Assembly (NCBI RefSeq): GCF_000768315.1
Contig: NZ_AQQX01000003.1
Span: 620,001-684,000 of the forward strand
Length of the DNA stretch: 64,000 nucleotides
From: Pseudooceanicola atlanticus
GTDB taxonomy: Bacteria > Pseudomonadota > Alphaproteobacteria > Rhodobacterales > Rhodobacteraceae
Direction: 5' to 3'
Shown piece after piece: positions 1-8,479 of the stretch. The notes under the pieces were generated by a model that worked only from the letters and a program-made list of their open reading frames with translations, searched no databases and had not been told where the DNA came from. Made by a program: the position numbers and the translations under genes. Numbering within the stretch: the stretch's first letter is position 1; each line of letters begins with the position of its first letter.

Positions 1-1096
1 CCGGCCCGGCGGGTGGGTCGTAGGCGGCCAGCGTCCCACCGGAGGGGCGGATGTCGCCATCGGCCGCGATCTCTTCCAGGCAGACGCGGGCCTGAACGGC
101 AAAACCGCGCGGCGCGAGGTCGAGGGCGAGGTCGTCCAATGTCGCGCCCCGGGCGATCTGCAACTGGCAGGCGACGAGGTCGAGACCATAGATCACCTCT
201 GTCACCGTATGTTCGACCTGGATGCGGGGATTGGCCTCGATGAAGAAGACCTCTCCGGTCGCGGTATCGAGGAGGAATTCGAACGTGCCAAGGCCACGGT
301 ACTGCCCCGCTGCAGCCATGCGCGTCGCATGATCGGCCAGCGCATCGCGGGTGGCGGCGGGAAGTTCGGGGGCCGGTGCGATTTCGACCACCTTCTGGTG
401 GCGGCGCTGCAAGGTACAGTCGCGGTCACCCAGCGTGACGATGCCGCCCTGCCCGTCGCCCAGAACCTGAACCTCGATATGGCGGGCGGCGGCGATGAAG
501 CGTTCGGCATAGATCGCGCCGTCACCAAAGGCGGCTTCGGCTTCGGAGGCACAGCGGGCATGGGCCTCTGCCACCTCGGCCGGGTCGGTCACGACGCGCA
601 TGCCGCGACCGCCACCGCCGGAGACCGCTTTCAGCACCATCGCCGCGCCAACCGGCAGGGTGGCAAAGAAATCCGCGGCGCCCTCTGCGTCGATGGCCCC
701 GGTGCCCGGCAGGACCGGCACGTCATGATCCTGTGCAAGCGCACGTGCCTTCAGCTTGTCCCCATAGAGCGCGAGGCTTTCGGCGCGCGGACCGACGAAG
801 GTCAGACTCGCCTTGTCCAGCGCCGCGGCGAAGTCGCTGTTTTCGCTCAGGAAGCCATAGCCCGGATGGACCATGTCGCAGCCCGACGACTTTGCGGCCG
901 TGACCACCGCGTCGATATCGAGATAGGCCCGCGCCCCGCGCCCCGGAAGCTCGACCGCAGTGTCGGCCCGCAGCACATGCAGGGACCCGGCATCGTCGGC
1001 GGGATGAACCGCCACGGTTTCGATCCCCAGTTCGGCGGCGGTGCGGGCGATGCGCAGGGCGATCTCGCCCCGGTTGGCGATCAGCAGGCGGGTCAT
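1..1096 (-). CDS. Biotin carboxylase domain of an acyl-CoA/pyruvate-type carboxylase (N-terminal part, truncated by window edge)
   Basis: The reverse strand opens with MTRLLIANRGEIALRIART, the classic start of a biotin carboxylase. It continues through the glycine-rich ATP-grasp loop (SGGGGRGM) and the active-site segment EANPRIQVEHTVTE. About 365 codons are present, so most of the biotin carboxylase domain is seen but the C-terminal end, and any biotin-carrier or carboxyltransferase domain, lies beyond position 1. The family carboxylates biotin with ATP and bicarbonate and then transfers CO2 to an acyl-CoA, pyruvate or urea. NPR-QVEHTVTE is common in long multidomain carboxylases, so a fused enzyme is likely but not proven. 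The start at 1096 is the first in-frame ATG before the conserved motif. Family call is certain; substrate is unknown. Confidence 0.9.
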   Translation of the reverse strand, partial: MTRLLIANRGEIALRIARTAAELGIETVAVHPADDAGSLHVLRADTAVELPGRGARAYLDIDAVVTAAKSSGCDMVHPGYGFLSENSDFAAALDKASLTFVGPRAESLALYGDKLKARALAQDHDVPVLPGTGAIDAEGAADFFATLPVGAAMVLKAVSGGGGRGMRVVTDPAEVAEAHARCASEAEAAFGDGAIYAERFIAAARHIEVQVLGDGQGGIVTLGDRDCTLQRRHQKVVEIAPAPELPAATRDALADHATRMAAAGQYRGLGTFEFLLDTATGEVFFIEANPRIQVEHTVTEVIYGLDLVACQLQIARGATLDDLALDLAPRGFAVQARVCLEEIAADGDIRPSGGTLAAYDPPAGP

Positions 1097-1415
1097 TGGG
1101 TCTCCTTCGGCGTCGGGCAGTGTCTGGCGGCCGGTATCGGGGGAAATCGGGTGCGCTCGGGCCCTGTCGCACATGGTCGATCGGCCAAAAATCGCTCCTC
1201 CCTCATCGGCCCCTCCCCGGCTGATGACGCAAAGGGAAGATGATTTTACCCTGGAGTCAACAACCCATCCCTCAATGCAAGCAGCGCGGGCGTTGCGGAA
1301 AAAATAGGCACTCGAAAAATCCACGTCTCAAGGGAATGCAGGAAATCGGGCAAAAAAACGGCACGTGGATCATCGTGGAATTTGCTATTTCAAATCACCA
1401 CTCTAGGCTTGAGGT
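1097..1415. other. Intergenic region between divergent genes
   Basis: This 319-base gap separates the carboxylase (leftward) from the ATP-grasp operon (rightward), so it must hold both promoters. It is more A/T-rich than its surroundings, especially 1300-1400. I could not assign a convincing -35/-10 pair or an operator, and no plausible gene is visible. Confidence 0.5.
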
Positions 1416-2840
1416 ATGGACGAGAATCAAATCTTCGATGAGATGTGGGGCCGTACGGAGACACTCCGTCCGCCTTATTCAATGTTCAAGGAATGGTTCG
1501 ACGGCGAGGACCCCAGCCGCCTGCGTGCAAAACAGCGCGAAGCTGAGGAGTTGTTCCGCCTGACGGGCATTACCTTCAACGTCTATGGGCGTGCCGAGGC
1601 AGAGGAGCGCCTGATCCCCTTCGACATTGTCCCGCGCATCATTTCGGGCCTGGAGTGGCAGCGTCTGTCGCGCGGCATCGAACAGCGGGTGCGGGCGATC
1701 AACGCCTTTCTCTACGACATCTACCACAAGCAGGAGATCGTGAAGGCCGGGCGCATTCCCGAACACATGATCAGCCAGAACGAGGCCTTCCTGCCCCATA
1801 TGGTAGGGGTGAACCCGCCCGGTGGCGTCTATACCCATATCGTCGGAATCGACCTCGTGCGGACCGACGACAACCAGTTCTACGTGCTCGAGGACAATGC
1901 CCGCACGCCCTCCGGTGTCAGCTACATGCTGGAGAACCGTGAGACGATGCTGCAGATGTTCCCGGAGCTGTTCGCCAACAACCGCGTCAAACCGGTGGAG
2001 ACCTATCCGACCAACCTGCGCCGGTCGCTTGCCGCCTGCGCGCCGCCCGCGACGACGGGCAATCCAACGGTTGCGGTTCTGACGCCAGGCATCTTCAACT
2101 CCGCCTATTTCGAACATTCGTTCCTGGCCGACCAGATGGGTGCGGAGCTTGTCGAGGGGCATGACCTGCGGGTGGTCGATGGCCGCGTCGCGATGCGCAC
2201 GACCGAAGGCTACAAGCCGATCGACGTGCTTTATCGCCGGGTGGATGACGATTTCCTCGACCCGCTGAACTTCAACCCGGAAAGCCAGTTGGGCGTGCCG
2301 GGGATCATGGACGTGTACCGCGCCGGCGGCATCACTATCGCCAACACGCCCGGCACCGGGATCGCGGATGACAAGGCGATCTACAGCTACATGCCCGAGA
2401 TCGTCGAGTTCTATACCGGTGAACGCCCCCTTCTGGAAAACGTGCCGACCTATCGCTGTTCGGAACCGGATGCGCTGGCCTATGTGCTGGACAACCTGTC
2501 CGAACTGGTCGTGAAAGAGGTGCACGGATCGGGCGGCTACGGTATGCTGATCGGGCCCACGGCCACGAAGAAGGACATCGCGGCCTTCCGCAAGAAACTG
2601 AAGGCGCGGCCGGGCAATTACATCGCGCAGCCCACGCTGGCGCTGTCGACCGTCCCGGTCTTTTCGCGCGCCGGATTGTCCCCGCGCCACGTCGATCTGC
2701 GGCCTTTCGTGCTGGTCAGCCCCGACAAGATCGACATCACGCCAGGCGGCCTGACCCGCGTGGCGCTGAAGAAAGGCTCGCTGGTCGTGAACTCCTCGCA
2801 GGGCGGCGGGACCAAGGATACCTGGGTGCTGGAGGACTGA
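1416..2840 (+). CDS. Circularly permuted ATP-grasp protein (COG2308, DUF404/DUF407)
   Basis: This 474-aa protein starts MDENQIFDEMWG and carries the conserved core of the permuted ATP-grasp type 2 family, including VLEDNARTPSGVSYMLENR near residue 155 and VKEVHGSGGYGML near 365. ATP-grasp enzymes of this class are thought to form amide or peptide bonds using ATP. The product of this family is not established. It is the first gene of a tight operon: its stop overlaps the start of the alpha-E gene, and transglutaminase and Anbu genes follow. That order matches the known genomic association of these four families, which suggests synthesis and processing of a peptide-like molecule. It is probably cytoplasmic, with no signal peptide. 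Family is clear; the reaction is inferred. Confidence 0.93.
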   Translation: MDENQIFDEMWGRTETLRPPYSMFKEWFDGEDPSRLRAKQREAEELFRLTGITFNVYGRAEAEERLIPFDIVPRIISGLEWQRLSRGIEQRVRAINAFLYDIYHKQEIVKAGRIPEHMISQNEAFLPHMVGVNPPGGVYTHIVGIDLVRTDDNQFYVLEDNARTPSGVSYMLENRETMLQMFPELFANNRVKPVETYPTNLRRSLAACAPPATTGNPTVAVLTPGIFNSAYFEHSFLADQMGAELVEGHDLRVVDGRVAMRTTEGYKPIDVLYRRVDDDFLDPLNFNPESQLGVPGIMDVYRAGGITIANTPGTGIADDKAIYSYMPEIVEFYTGERPLLENVPTYRCSEPDALAYVLDNLSELVVKEVHGSGGYGMLIGPTATKKDIAAFRKKLKARPGNYIAQPTLALSTVPVFSRAGLSPRHVDLRPFVLVSPDKIDITPGGLTRVALKKGSLVVNSSQGGGTKDTWVLED

Positions 2841-3781
2841 TGCTCGGCAAGACGGCAAATGGTTTGTTCTGGATGTACCGCTATCTCGAGCGGGCGGAAA
2901 ACACGTCTCGCCTTGTCGAGACGGGCCAGAGGATCGCGCTGACGCGGCTAGGGTCGTCCGAAGCGGAATGGCGGTCGATCATGCAGACGGCGGGCGTCCT
3001 GCAGGGGTTCGAAGAGACCGGCGAGGAACTGAACGGCGAGGCCGCGATCGACTGGATGCTGCGGTCCAAGGCCAACCCCTCCTCGGTCCTGACCTCGATC
3101 GAGGGCGCGCGGCAGAATGCGCGGCTGGTGCGCACGGCCCTGACCCACGAGGTCTGGGAGGCCGTGAACGGCACCTACATGGCCGCCAAGAAACTGTTGG
3201 CCCGAAAGGTTCCCGAACGCGACCTTCCCGAGGTGCTGGGCAAGATCCGGCAGCGCACGGCGCTGGTGCGCGGGTCGACCCACGGCACGATGCTGCGCAA
3301 CGACATCTACAATTTCGCCCGGATCGGCACCTTCCTGGAACGCGCGGACAACACCGCCCGGATCCTCGACGTGAAATACTACGTGCTGTTGCCCTCGGTG
3401 ATGTCGGTGGGGTCCTCCATCGACAACGTGCAATGGGAAACCATCCTGCGGTCCGTGTCGGCCCGTGGCGGCTTCCGCATGGCCTATGGCAACAATTACG
3501 ACCCGGTCGACATTGCGTACTTCCTGATCCTCGACAAGCGGATGCCGCGATCGCTGGCCTTCTGTGTCGGCAAGATCCGGGACAACTTGAACTACCTCGC
3601 GGAGAGTTACGGCACCAACCCGCCCTCTTGCGAGAAAGCGTCCTTCATCGAGCAGCGGTATCTGTCGCACAACATAGACGCGGTCTTTGACGAAGGCCTG
3701 CATCAGTATATCGAGAAGGTGCTGAACCTTATCGGAGACCTGGGCGGTCAGATCGAAGTCGATTACCGCTTTTACGAGTGA
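2840..3781 (+). CDS. Alpha-E domain protein (DUF403, COG2307)
   Basis: A 313-aa mostly helical protein beginning MLGKTANGLFWMYRYLERAENT, the diagnostic N-terminus of the alpha-E family, with the RADNTARILDVKYY segment in the middle. Its function is unknown. It is almost always found beside the permuted ATP-grasp protein and is thought to act with it. The ATG overlaps the stop of the ATP-grasp gene by one base, so the two are translationally coupled. The transglutaminase gene follows immediately. No signal peptide or membrane segment is visible. Confidence 0.93.
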   Translation: MLGKTANGLFWMYRYLERAENTSRLVETGQRIALTRLGSSEAEWRSIMQTAGVLQGFEETGEELNGEAAIDWMLRSKANPSSVLTSIEGARQNARLVRTALTHEVWEAVNGTYMAAKKLLARKVPERDLPEVLGKIRQRTALVRGSTHGTMLRNDIYNFARIGTFLERADNTARILDVKYYVLLPSVMSVGSSIDNVQWETILRSVSARGGFRMAYGNNYDPVDIAYFLILDKRMPRSLAFCVGKIRDNLNYLAESYGTNPPSCEKASFIEQRYLSHNIDAVFDEGLHQYIEKVLNLIGDLGGQIEVDYRFYE

Positions 3782-3783
3782 CC

Positions 3784-4584
3784 ATGCGCCTGAAAATCGT
3801 TCACAAGACCCACTATTCCTTCCAGCAGCCCGTGTCCTACGGGTTGCAGCAGCTTCGGAAGACGCCCAAGTCGCGCCATCAGCAGATGGTCCACGCCTGG
3901 GAAACCGAGATCGAAGGCGGCAAGAAGGAACTGTCCTATACCGACCACCACAACAACACGGTCGAACTGATCTCGTTCGATCGCGGTGCGACGGCCATGA
4001 CCATCGTGTCCCGTGGCGAGGTCGAGGTCGAGGAAACCCACGGGGTCGTCGGCAAGCATCTCGATTCGTCGCCGCTGTGGATGTACCAGGCGCAAACGCC
4101 CCGCACCAAGGCCGGCGCGGGCATCCGCAAGCTGGTACGCGAGGTCGAAGGCGAGACCGAAGTGCAACAGATGCATTCGCTGATGAAGGTCGTCGGCAAT
4201 GCCATCGAGTACAAGCTGGGCGCCTCGGAACCGGAATGGACCGCCGAAGAAGCCCTGACCGCCGGCCAGGGTGTCTGCCAGGACCATGCCCATGTTTTTC
4301 TGTCCTGCGTCAGAGAGATGGGGCTGCCCGGTCGCTATGTCTCGGGCTACCTGATGATGGATGACCGGATCGAACAGGACGCAATGCATGCCTGGGCCGA
4401 GGCCTATCTGGATGGCCTGGGCTGGGTCGGGTTCGACGTCTCCAATGCGATGTCGCCGGATATGCGTTACGTCAGGGTCGCGACAGGGCTGGACTATTCC
4501 GACGCCGCGCCTGTAACTGGCACCCGGATCGGTGGCGAGGGAGAGTCCCTTGTCGTTCAGATCGAGGTTGCACAGCAGCAGTAG
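3784..4584 (+). CDS. Transglutaminase-like cysteine protease family protein
   Basis: This 266-aa protein opens MRLKIVHKTHYSFQQPV, the usual N-terminal beta domain of bacterial transglutaminase-like proteins. The catalytic triad is visible: Cys165 in GQGVCQDHAH, His202 in MHAWAEAYL and Asp218 in VGFDVSNAM. Such enzymes cleave or transfer amide bonds. Here the enzyme probably acts on the product of the upstream ATP-grasp/alpha-E pair. A GTG at 3778 overlapping the previous stop could add two residues; I chose the ATG at 3784 because the family motif starts there. It lies 12 bases before the Anbu gene, in the same operon. Confidence 0.92.
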   Translation: MRLKIVHKTHYSFQQPVSYGLQQLRKTPKSRHQQMVHAWETEIEGGKKELSYTDHHNNTVELISFDRGATAMTIVSRGEVEVEETHGVVGKHLDSSPLWMYQAQTPRTKAGAGIRKLVREVEGETEVQQMHSLMKVVGNAIEYKLGASEPEWTAEEALTAGQGVCQDHAHVFLSCVREMGLPGRYVSGYLMMDDRIEQDAMHAWAEAYLDGLGWVGFDVSNAMSPDMRYVRVATGLDYSDAAPVTGTRIGGEGESLVVQIEVAQQQ

Positions 4585-4596
4585 TGAAAACGTGAC

Positions 4597-5328
4597 ATGA
4601 CGTATTGCGTGGGAATGGTCCTCGACCGCGGACTGGTGTTCATGTCCGATACCCGGACGAATGCCGGGCTCGACAACATCTCGACCTTCAAGAAGATGCA
4701 TCACTGGGAAGAACCGGGCGAACGCTCGATCACCCTGATGACCGCAGGCAACCTGGCCACCACCCAGGCCGTGGTCAGCCTGCTGGACGAACGCACCAAG
4801 GCCCCCGATGACCGCGAACCGTCTCTGATGGCCGCGCCGTCGATGTTCCAGGCCGCTCGGATCGTTGCGGACACGCTACAGAAGGTCATCCAGAAGCATT
4901 CCCGGTCCGGCCAGGAGGCCAGCAACGCCTTCAACGCGACGATCATCATGGGTGGCCAGATCAAGGGCGGGCCGACGCGGCTGTTCCTGATCTATCCCGA
5001 GGGCAATTTCATCGAGGCCGGGGACGACACCCCGTTCTTCCAGATCGGCGAGATGAAATACGGCCGCCCCATCCTGGTGCGTGCCTATGAACCCACGATG
5101 TCCTTTGACGAGGCGATGCGCCTGCTGCTGGTGAGCTTCGATTCGACGCTGAAGGCCAACCTGACTGTCGGCGCGCCCTTCGATTTCCACGTCTACGAGG
5201 CCGACACGTTCAAGATCGGTCATACCGGCCGGATCGAATTCGACGATCCCTATTTCCAGGCGATTTCTGTCGGGTGGGGCGATGCGTTGAAAACGGCGCT
5301 GCTGAGCCTGCCCAAATACGATCTCTGA
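4597..5328 (+). CDS. Anbu, ancestral proteasome-like beta subunit peptidase
   Basis: This 243-aa protein has the proteasome beta-fold N-terminus MTYCVGMVLDRGLVFMSDTRTN. Thr2 is the expected N-terminal nucleophile after loss of the methionine, and the downstream Asp of SDTRT and Lys33 of FKKMHHW fit the family. Anbu proteins assemble into open helical or ring-like particles whose substrate is debated. It closes the operon with ATP-grasp, alpha-E and transglutaminase, the known partner set, so a role in maturing or recycling a ribosome-independent peptide is likely. No signal peptide. About 200 bases follow before the tRNA gene, with only a weak inverted repeat there (CCGTCA about 5334 and TGACGG about 5356). 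Confidence 0.93.
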   Translation: MTYCVGMVLDRGLVFMSDTRTNAGLDNISTFKKMHHWEEPGERSITLMTAGNLATTQAVVSLLDERTKAPDDREPSLMAAPSMFQAARIVADTLQKVIQKHSRSGQEASNAFNATIIMGGQIKGGPTRLFLIYPEGNFIEAGDDTPFFQIGEMKYGRPILVRAYEPTMSFDEAMRLLLVSFDSTLKANLTVGAPFDFHVYEADTFKIGHTGRIEFDDPYFQAISVGWGDALKTALLSLPKYDL

Positions 5329-5531
5329 TCCGTCAACGCGCTGAAGCTTAGGTTCTGACGGTCCGGCATTCCATGGCGCGGGCTATGGTGCCACTATCAG
5401 GCCCCTGCTGTTCGTCATGCCATCCCGACGGGAAACCACCCAACGAAGGTTGCTCGCGGTCTGTACCAAACCGCTACCTGCCGATTTCTGAAAATCTGGA
5501 CCCGATTATCGTTCGTCTTGCGAAGGATAAA

Positions 5532-5618
5532 TGGTGCGGTCGAGAAGACTCGAACTTCCACGGGAGTTACCCCACAGCGACCTCAACGCTGCGCGTCTAC
5601 CAATTCCGCCACGACCGC
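5532..5618 (-). tRNA. tRNA-Leu (anticodon GAG)
   Basis: The reverse strand folds into a class II tRNA of 87 nt including an encoded CCA. The acceptor stem is GCGGTCG pairing with CGACCGC, the anticodon stem CAGCG/CGCTG encloses loop TTGAGGT giving anticodon GAG, and there is a long variable arm (GTGGGGTAACTCCC) and T-arm GTTCGAGTC. The long variable arm and the anticodon both support leucine. Confidence 0.96.
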
Positions 5619-5793
5619 ACTGTCATGTTGGTGACGGGCGTATAGCGACCCGTTTGCAGGATGTGAAGCGGAAAAATCATCTGTTGGAGAGGGGATGCCG
5701 ATTTCTTGCGGGGGGTGCGGCCCGCACGCGGCATTGAACCCTGCCCCGCCTGCCTCTATGTCGATCCAGCAGCACAGAAAAAGGGGCCCTGCC

Positions 5794-6444
5794 GTGCCTG
5801 AATGGATCACCTCGCCCGGCCTGACCGAGTATGACGACGCGGTCGCCTGGATGGAGGATCGCGTGGCCGCCATCCACGCCGGCGAGGCGGAAGAGGCGAT
5901 CTGGCTGGTGGAGCATCCGCCGCTCTATACCGCAGGCACCTCGGCCAAGCCCAGCGACCTGGTCGATCCGGAGCGGTTCCCCGTCCACGATACCCGCCGC
6001 GGAGGCCAGTACACCTATCACGGGCCGGGTCAGCGCGTCATCTACGTGATGCTCGACCTCAACACCCGCGGCAAGGATGTGCGCCGTTTCGTGGAACAGC
6101 TGGAAACCTGGGTGATCGCCACGCTCGACAGTTTCAACATCCGCGGCGAGATCCGCGATGGCCGTGTCGGTGTCTGGGTGCCCCGCCCCGAAAAACCGCC
6201 CCTGCCCGACGGATCGCCGCGCGAGGACAAGATCGCCGCCATCGGTATCCGCCTGCGCAAATGGGTCAGCTATCACGGGATTTCGATCAACGTCGAACCG
6301 GAGCTCGATCATTTCGACGGTATCGTGCCCTGCGGTATCTCGGGCCACGGCGTCACCAGCCTGGTCGATCTGGGCCTGCCCGTGGCGATGACCGATCTCG
6401 ACGCCGCCCTGCGCGCCAGTTTCGACGACGTGTTCGGCACCTGA
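5794..6444 (+). CDS. lipB: Octanoyltransferase LipB (lipoate biosynthesis)
   Basis: LipB moves the octanoyl group from acyl carrier protein to the lipoyl domains of 2-oxoacid dehydrogenases and GcvH, the first step of lipoate synthesis. The protein (216 aa) has the family signature [12 protein letters not shown], the lysine motif [10 protein letters not shown] and the catalytic-cysteine motif [14 protein letters not shown] chose the GTG at 5794, giving [17 protein letters not shown], because AAAAGGGG lies 8 bases upstream. An ATG at 5758 would add 12 residues without a ribosome site. It is monocistronic, facing away from the leucine tRNA. Confidence 0.93.
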   Translation: MPEWITSPGLTEYDDAVAWMEDRVAAIHAGEAEEAIWLVEHPPLYTAGTSAKPSDLVDPERFPVHDTRRGGQYTYHGPGQRVIYVMLDLNTRGKDVRRFVEQLETWVIATLDSFNIRGEIRDGRVGVWVPRPEKPPLPDGSPREDKIAAIGIRLRKWVSYHGISINVEPELDHFDGIVPCGISGHGVTSLVDLGLPVAMTDLDAALRASFDDVFGT

Positions 6445-6480
6445 GCGAGCGACCTGCGACAATTCACCGGACCCCTCGCC

Positions 6481-6509
6481 TTGTTGCCTGGCGGAGGAAT
6501 GCGTTATCT
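6481..6509 (+). promoter_or_regulatory. Candidate sigma-70 promoter of the cytochrome c gene
   Basis: TTGTTG at 6481-6486 and TTATCT at 6504-6509 are separated by 17 bases and lie about 40 bases before the cytochrome c start at 6552. This fits a housekeeping promoter by eye only. Confidence 0.35.
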
Positions 6510-6551
6510 GTGGGATAAGGACGCGCAAACCTTATCTGAGGATGTAACATC

Positions 6552-6977
6552 ATGACCCCCAAGCTGACATTGGCCGCCGCCCTGATGGCGCTTGCCGCGC
6601 CCGCTTTCGCGGACAGCCATGCCATGGGCGATGCGGAGGCCGGCGAGAAGGATTTCCGCAAGTGCAAATCCTGCCACACCATCGCCTCTGCCGACGAAAC
6701 CTTCGTGAAGGGCGGCAAGACCGGCCCGAACCTCTACGGTATCGTCGGACGCACCGCCGGCACCGTCGAGGATTTCCGCTATGGCAATGACCTGGTCGCC
6801 GCCGGCGAAGCGGGCCTCGTCTGGGACGAAGCCAGCCTGACCGAATACGTGCAGGATCCCAAGGCATTCCTGCAGGACTACCTGGACGATGGCTCTGCCA
6901 AGTCGAAGATGAGCTTCAAACACCGCTCCGACCCCGAGGACGTGATCGCCTATCTCGCGACCTTCTCGGAAGAGTAA
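6552..6977 (+). CDS. Periplasmic c-type cytochrome (cytochrome c2 family)
   Basis: This 141-aa protein has a cleavable signal peptide (MTPKLTLAAALMALAAPAFA, cut about residue 20). It has one heme site, Cys38-Lys-Ser-Cys41-His42, and the KTGPNLYGIVGR segment typical of class I cytochromes c. The likely sixth heme ligand is the methionine in SKMSFKHR near residue 120. It would carry electrons in the periplasm. The gene stands alone: lipB ends about 100 bases upstream and a strong terminator follows. Size and motifs resemble cytochrome c2/c551-type carriers of Rhodobacteraceae; the exact redox partner is not known. Confidence 0.9.
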   Translation: MTPKLTLAAALMALAAPAFADSHAMGDAEAGEKDFRKCKSCHTIASADETFVKGGKTGPNLYGIVGRTAGTVEDFRYGNDLVAAGEAGLVWDEASLTEYVQDPKAFLQDYLDDGSAKSKMSFKHRSDPEDVIAYLATFSEE

Positions 6978-7000
6978 GTCCGGCTTTCTGGCTACGAACC

Positions 7001-7031
7001 AAAGGGGCGGTCCGTTGGGGCCGCCCTTTTT
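7001..7031 (+). terminator. Rho-independent terminator after the cytochrome c gene
   Basis: A GC-rich stem (GGGCGG near 7005 with CCGCCC at 7021-7026) is followed by TTTTT, 24 bases after the cytochrome stop codon. Stem plus T-run is a textbook intrinsic terminator. Confidence 0.8.
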
Positions 7032-7105
7032 CGTCTATTCGTTCGCGCGGACACGCGACCGGGAACCGCCCTAAGGCGCGATCAATGTTCAAGTGTCGTG
7101 AGAAA

Positions 7106-7182
<77 letters not shown>

Positions 7183-7266
7183 CGCGAGGGGCGTCATAGG
7201 ATAATACGCCCCGCCCCGCAATCCGAAATCGTGCGGGGCGCGGGCAAATGCAGTCGGATCGCCCGA

Positions 7267-8280
7267 TCAGGCCGGTTTCGTTGCCTTGGCGATCATCGTC
7301 ATCTGCGGGATCATCTCGTCGACCGAGACGTCCTCGAACCCGGCCTCAGTCAGTTCCGTCGCGAGCGTGCCGCTGTCGACCGAGCGTGCCTCGGGCGTGA
7401 AGGCGGTGTGCTGCAACTGCCAGAGCGCGGCCAGACCGGGTCCGGAGCGGTCGGCATGGACCATGAAATCGTGGATCAGCAATTGCCCACCCGGCTTCAG
7501 CGCCTTCATGGCATCGGCGATCAGCCCCTCATGCATGTCACCCGGCACCCCCGACAGCAGGTACGACATCAGCACGATATCCTGCCCGCCCGGCCAGCCG
7601 GTCTTGAGCGCGTTGCCATCGACATATTCGATGCGATCGCTCAGCCCTGCCTTTTCCACGTAGCCGCGGCCCAGTTCGGCGACATTGGGGAATTCGACGA
7701 TGGTGGTCTTCAGCTCGGGGAACGCCTTGCAGAGCGTGATGGCAAAGGCCCCCGTGCCGCCACCCACATCCAGCATGCTGCGCGCCTCCGACAGGTCCAG
7801 ACGGCGCGCCAGCTGACGTGCGGGCCCAAGCGACCCGGCATGCTGGCTTTCGGAATACAGCCGCGCTTCCTCCGGATCGGAGAACCATTCCTCGTAAGAC
7901 CCGGTGGCATCCTCGCCCAGGTCGCCCTTCACGGCCGGAGCCAGCTGATCCATCAGCGGATACATCTGCTGGCCGACCTGTCGGGCCAGGTAATCGCTGA
8001 AATCGTATTTCGCACCCTTCACCAGGAACGACTCGGCCGCCGGGGAATTGGCGAACTTGCCGTCCTCCACCGTCAGCAGCCCCAGCCCGGCCAGTGCCGT
8101 CATCAGCGTCTCGACCCGGTCGCGGTGAACATCGGTGGCCTCGGCCACCTCGTCCGCGGTCTTCGGGCCTTCCGCCAGCTTGCTGAACAGGTCCAGGTCG
8201 ATCGCCAGGAACAGCGCCTTTGACCCCATGAAACCGAATGCAATGTTTGAGATTTCGTCGGCTTCGGTGGCTGGGGTCAT
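7267..8280 (-). CDS. SAM-dependent O/S-methyltransferase, DsyB-like candidate
   Basis: This 337-aa protein has an N-terminal winged-helix dimerisation domain ([24 protein letters not shown], residues about 7-110) and a C-terminal class I methyltransferase domain with SAM loop [12 protein letters not shown] near residue 170 and [12 protein letters not shown] near 250. This is the acetylserotonin/hydroxyindole O-methyltransferase fold. The length and the segment [13 protein letters not shown] recall DsyB, the methylthiohydroxybutyrate methyltransferase of DMSP synthesis in marine alphaproteobacteria, but I cannot confirm that without an alignment. The start at 8280 is preceded by AGGAGA; a longer upstream reading is unsupported. 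It diverges from a LysR gene. Confidence 0.82.
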   Translation of the reverse strand: MTPATEADEISNIAFGFMGSKALFLAIDLDLFSKLAEGPKTADEVAEATDVHRDRVETLMTALAGLGLLTVEDGKFANSPAAESFLVKGAKYDFSDYLARQVGQQMYPLMDQLAPAVKGDLGEDATGSYEEWFSDPEEARLYSESQHAGSLGPARQLARRLDLSEARSMLDVGGGTGAFAITLCKAFPELKTTIVEFPNVAELGRGYVEKAGLSDRIEYVDGNALKTGWPGGQDIVLMSYLLSGVPGDMHEGLIADAMKALKPGGQLLIHDFMVHADRSGPGLAALWQLQHTAFTPEARSVDSGTLATELTEAGFEDVSVDEMIPQMTMIAKATKPA

Positions 8281-8436
8281 GGGTCTCTCCTGTCTGGTTT
8301 CGATGCCGGACCGTAACAAGCCGGTCCCGGAAGGGCCATGCCTGGGGCGGAAGTAAACCGGCTTCCGGGCAGGAGGCGCCGGGAGTGCCGCATTCTCAGT
8401 CAGAACGGCGGGACTGGTGTGCAATGCGGGACGCGT

Positions 8437-8453
8437 GATAGAGATGACCTATC
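8437..8453 (+). promoter_or_regulatory. LysR-type operator upstream of the lysR gene
   Basis: GATAG-N7-CTATC is a 17-bp dyad 26 bases before the LysR start and in the divergent region shared with the methyltransferase gene. The same dyad with the same spacing recurs at 9386-9402 before fdsG. It fits the T-N11-A rule of LysR regulators and suggests autoregulation. Confidence 0.65.
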
Positions 8454-8479
8454 AAAATTATCGGATGTGAACGGACATC

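Noticed and set aside
7213-7239. Hairpin GCCCCGC/GCGGGGC after the methyltransferase gene as a terminator
   Set aside because: The loop is 13 bases and no T-run follows on the minus strand, so evidence is too weak to call.
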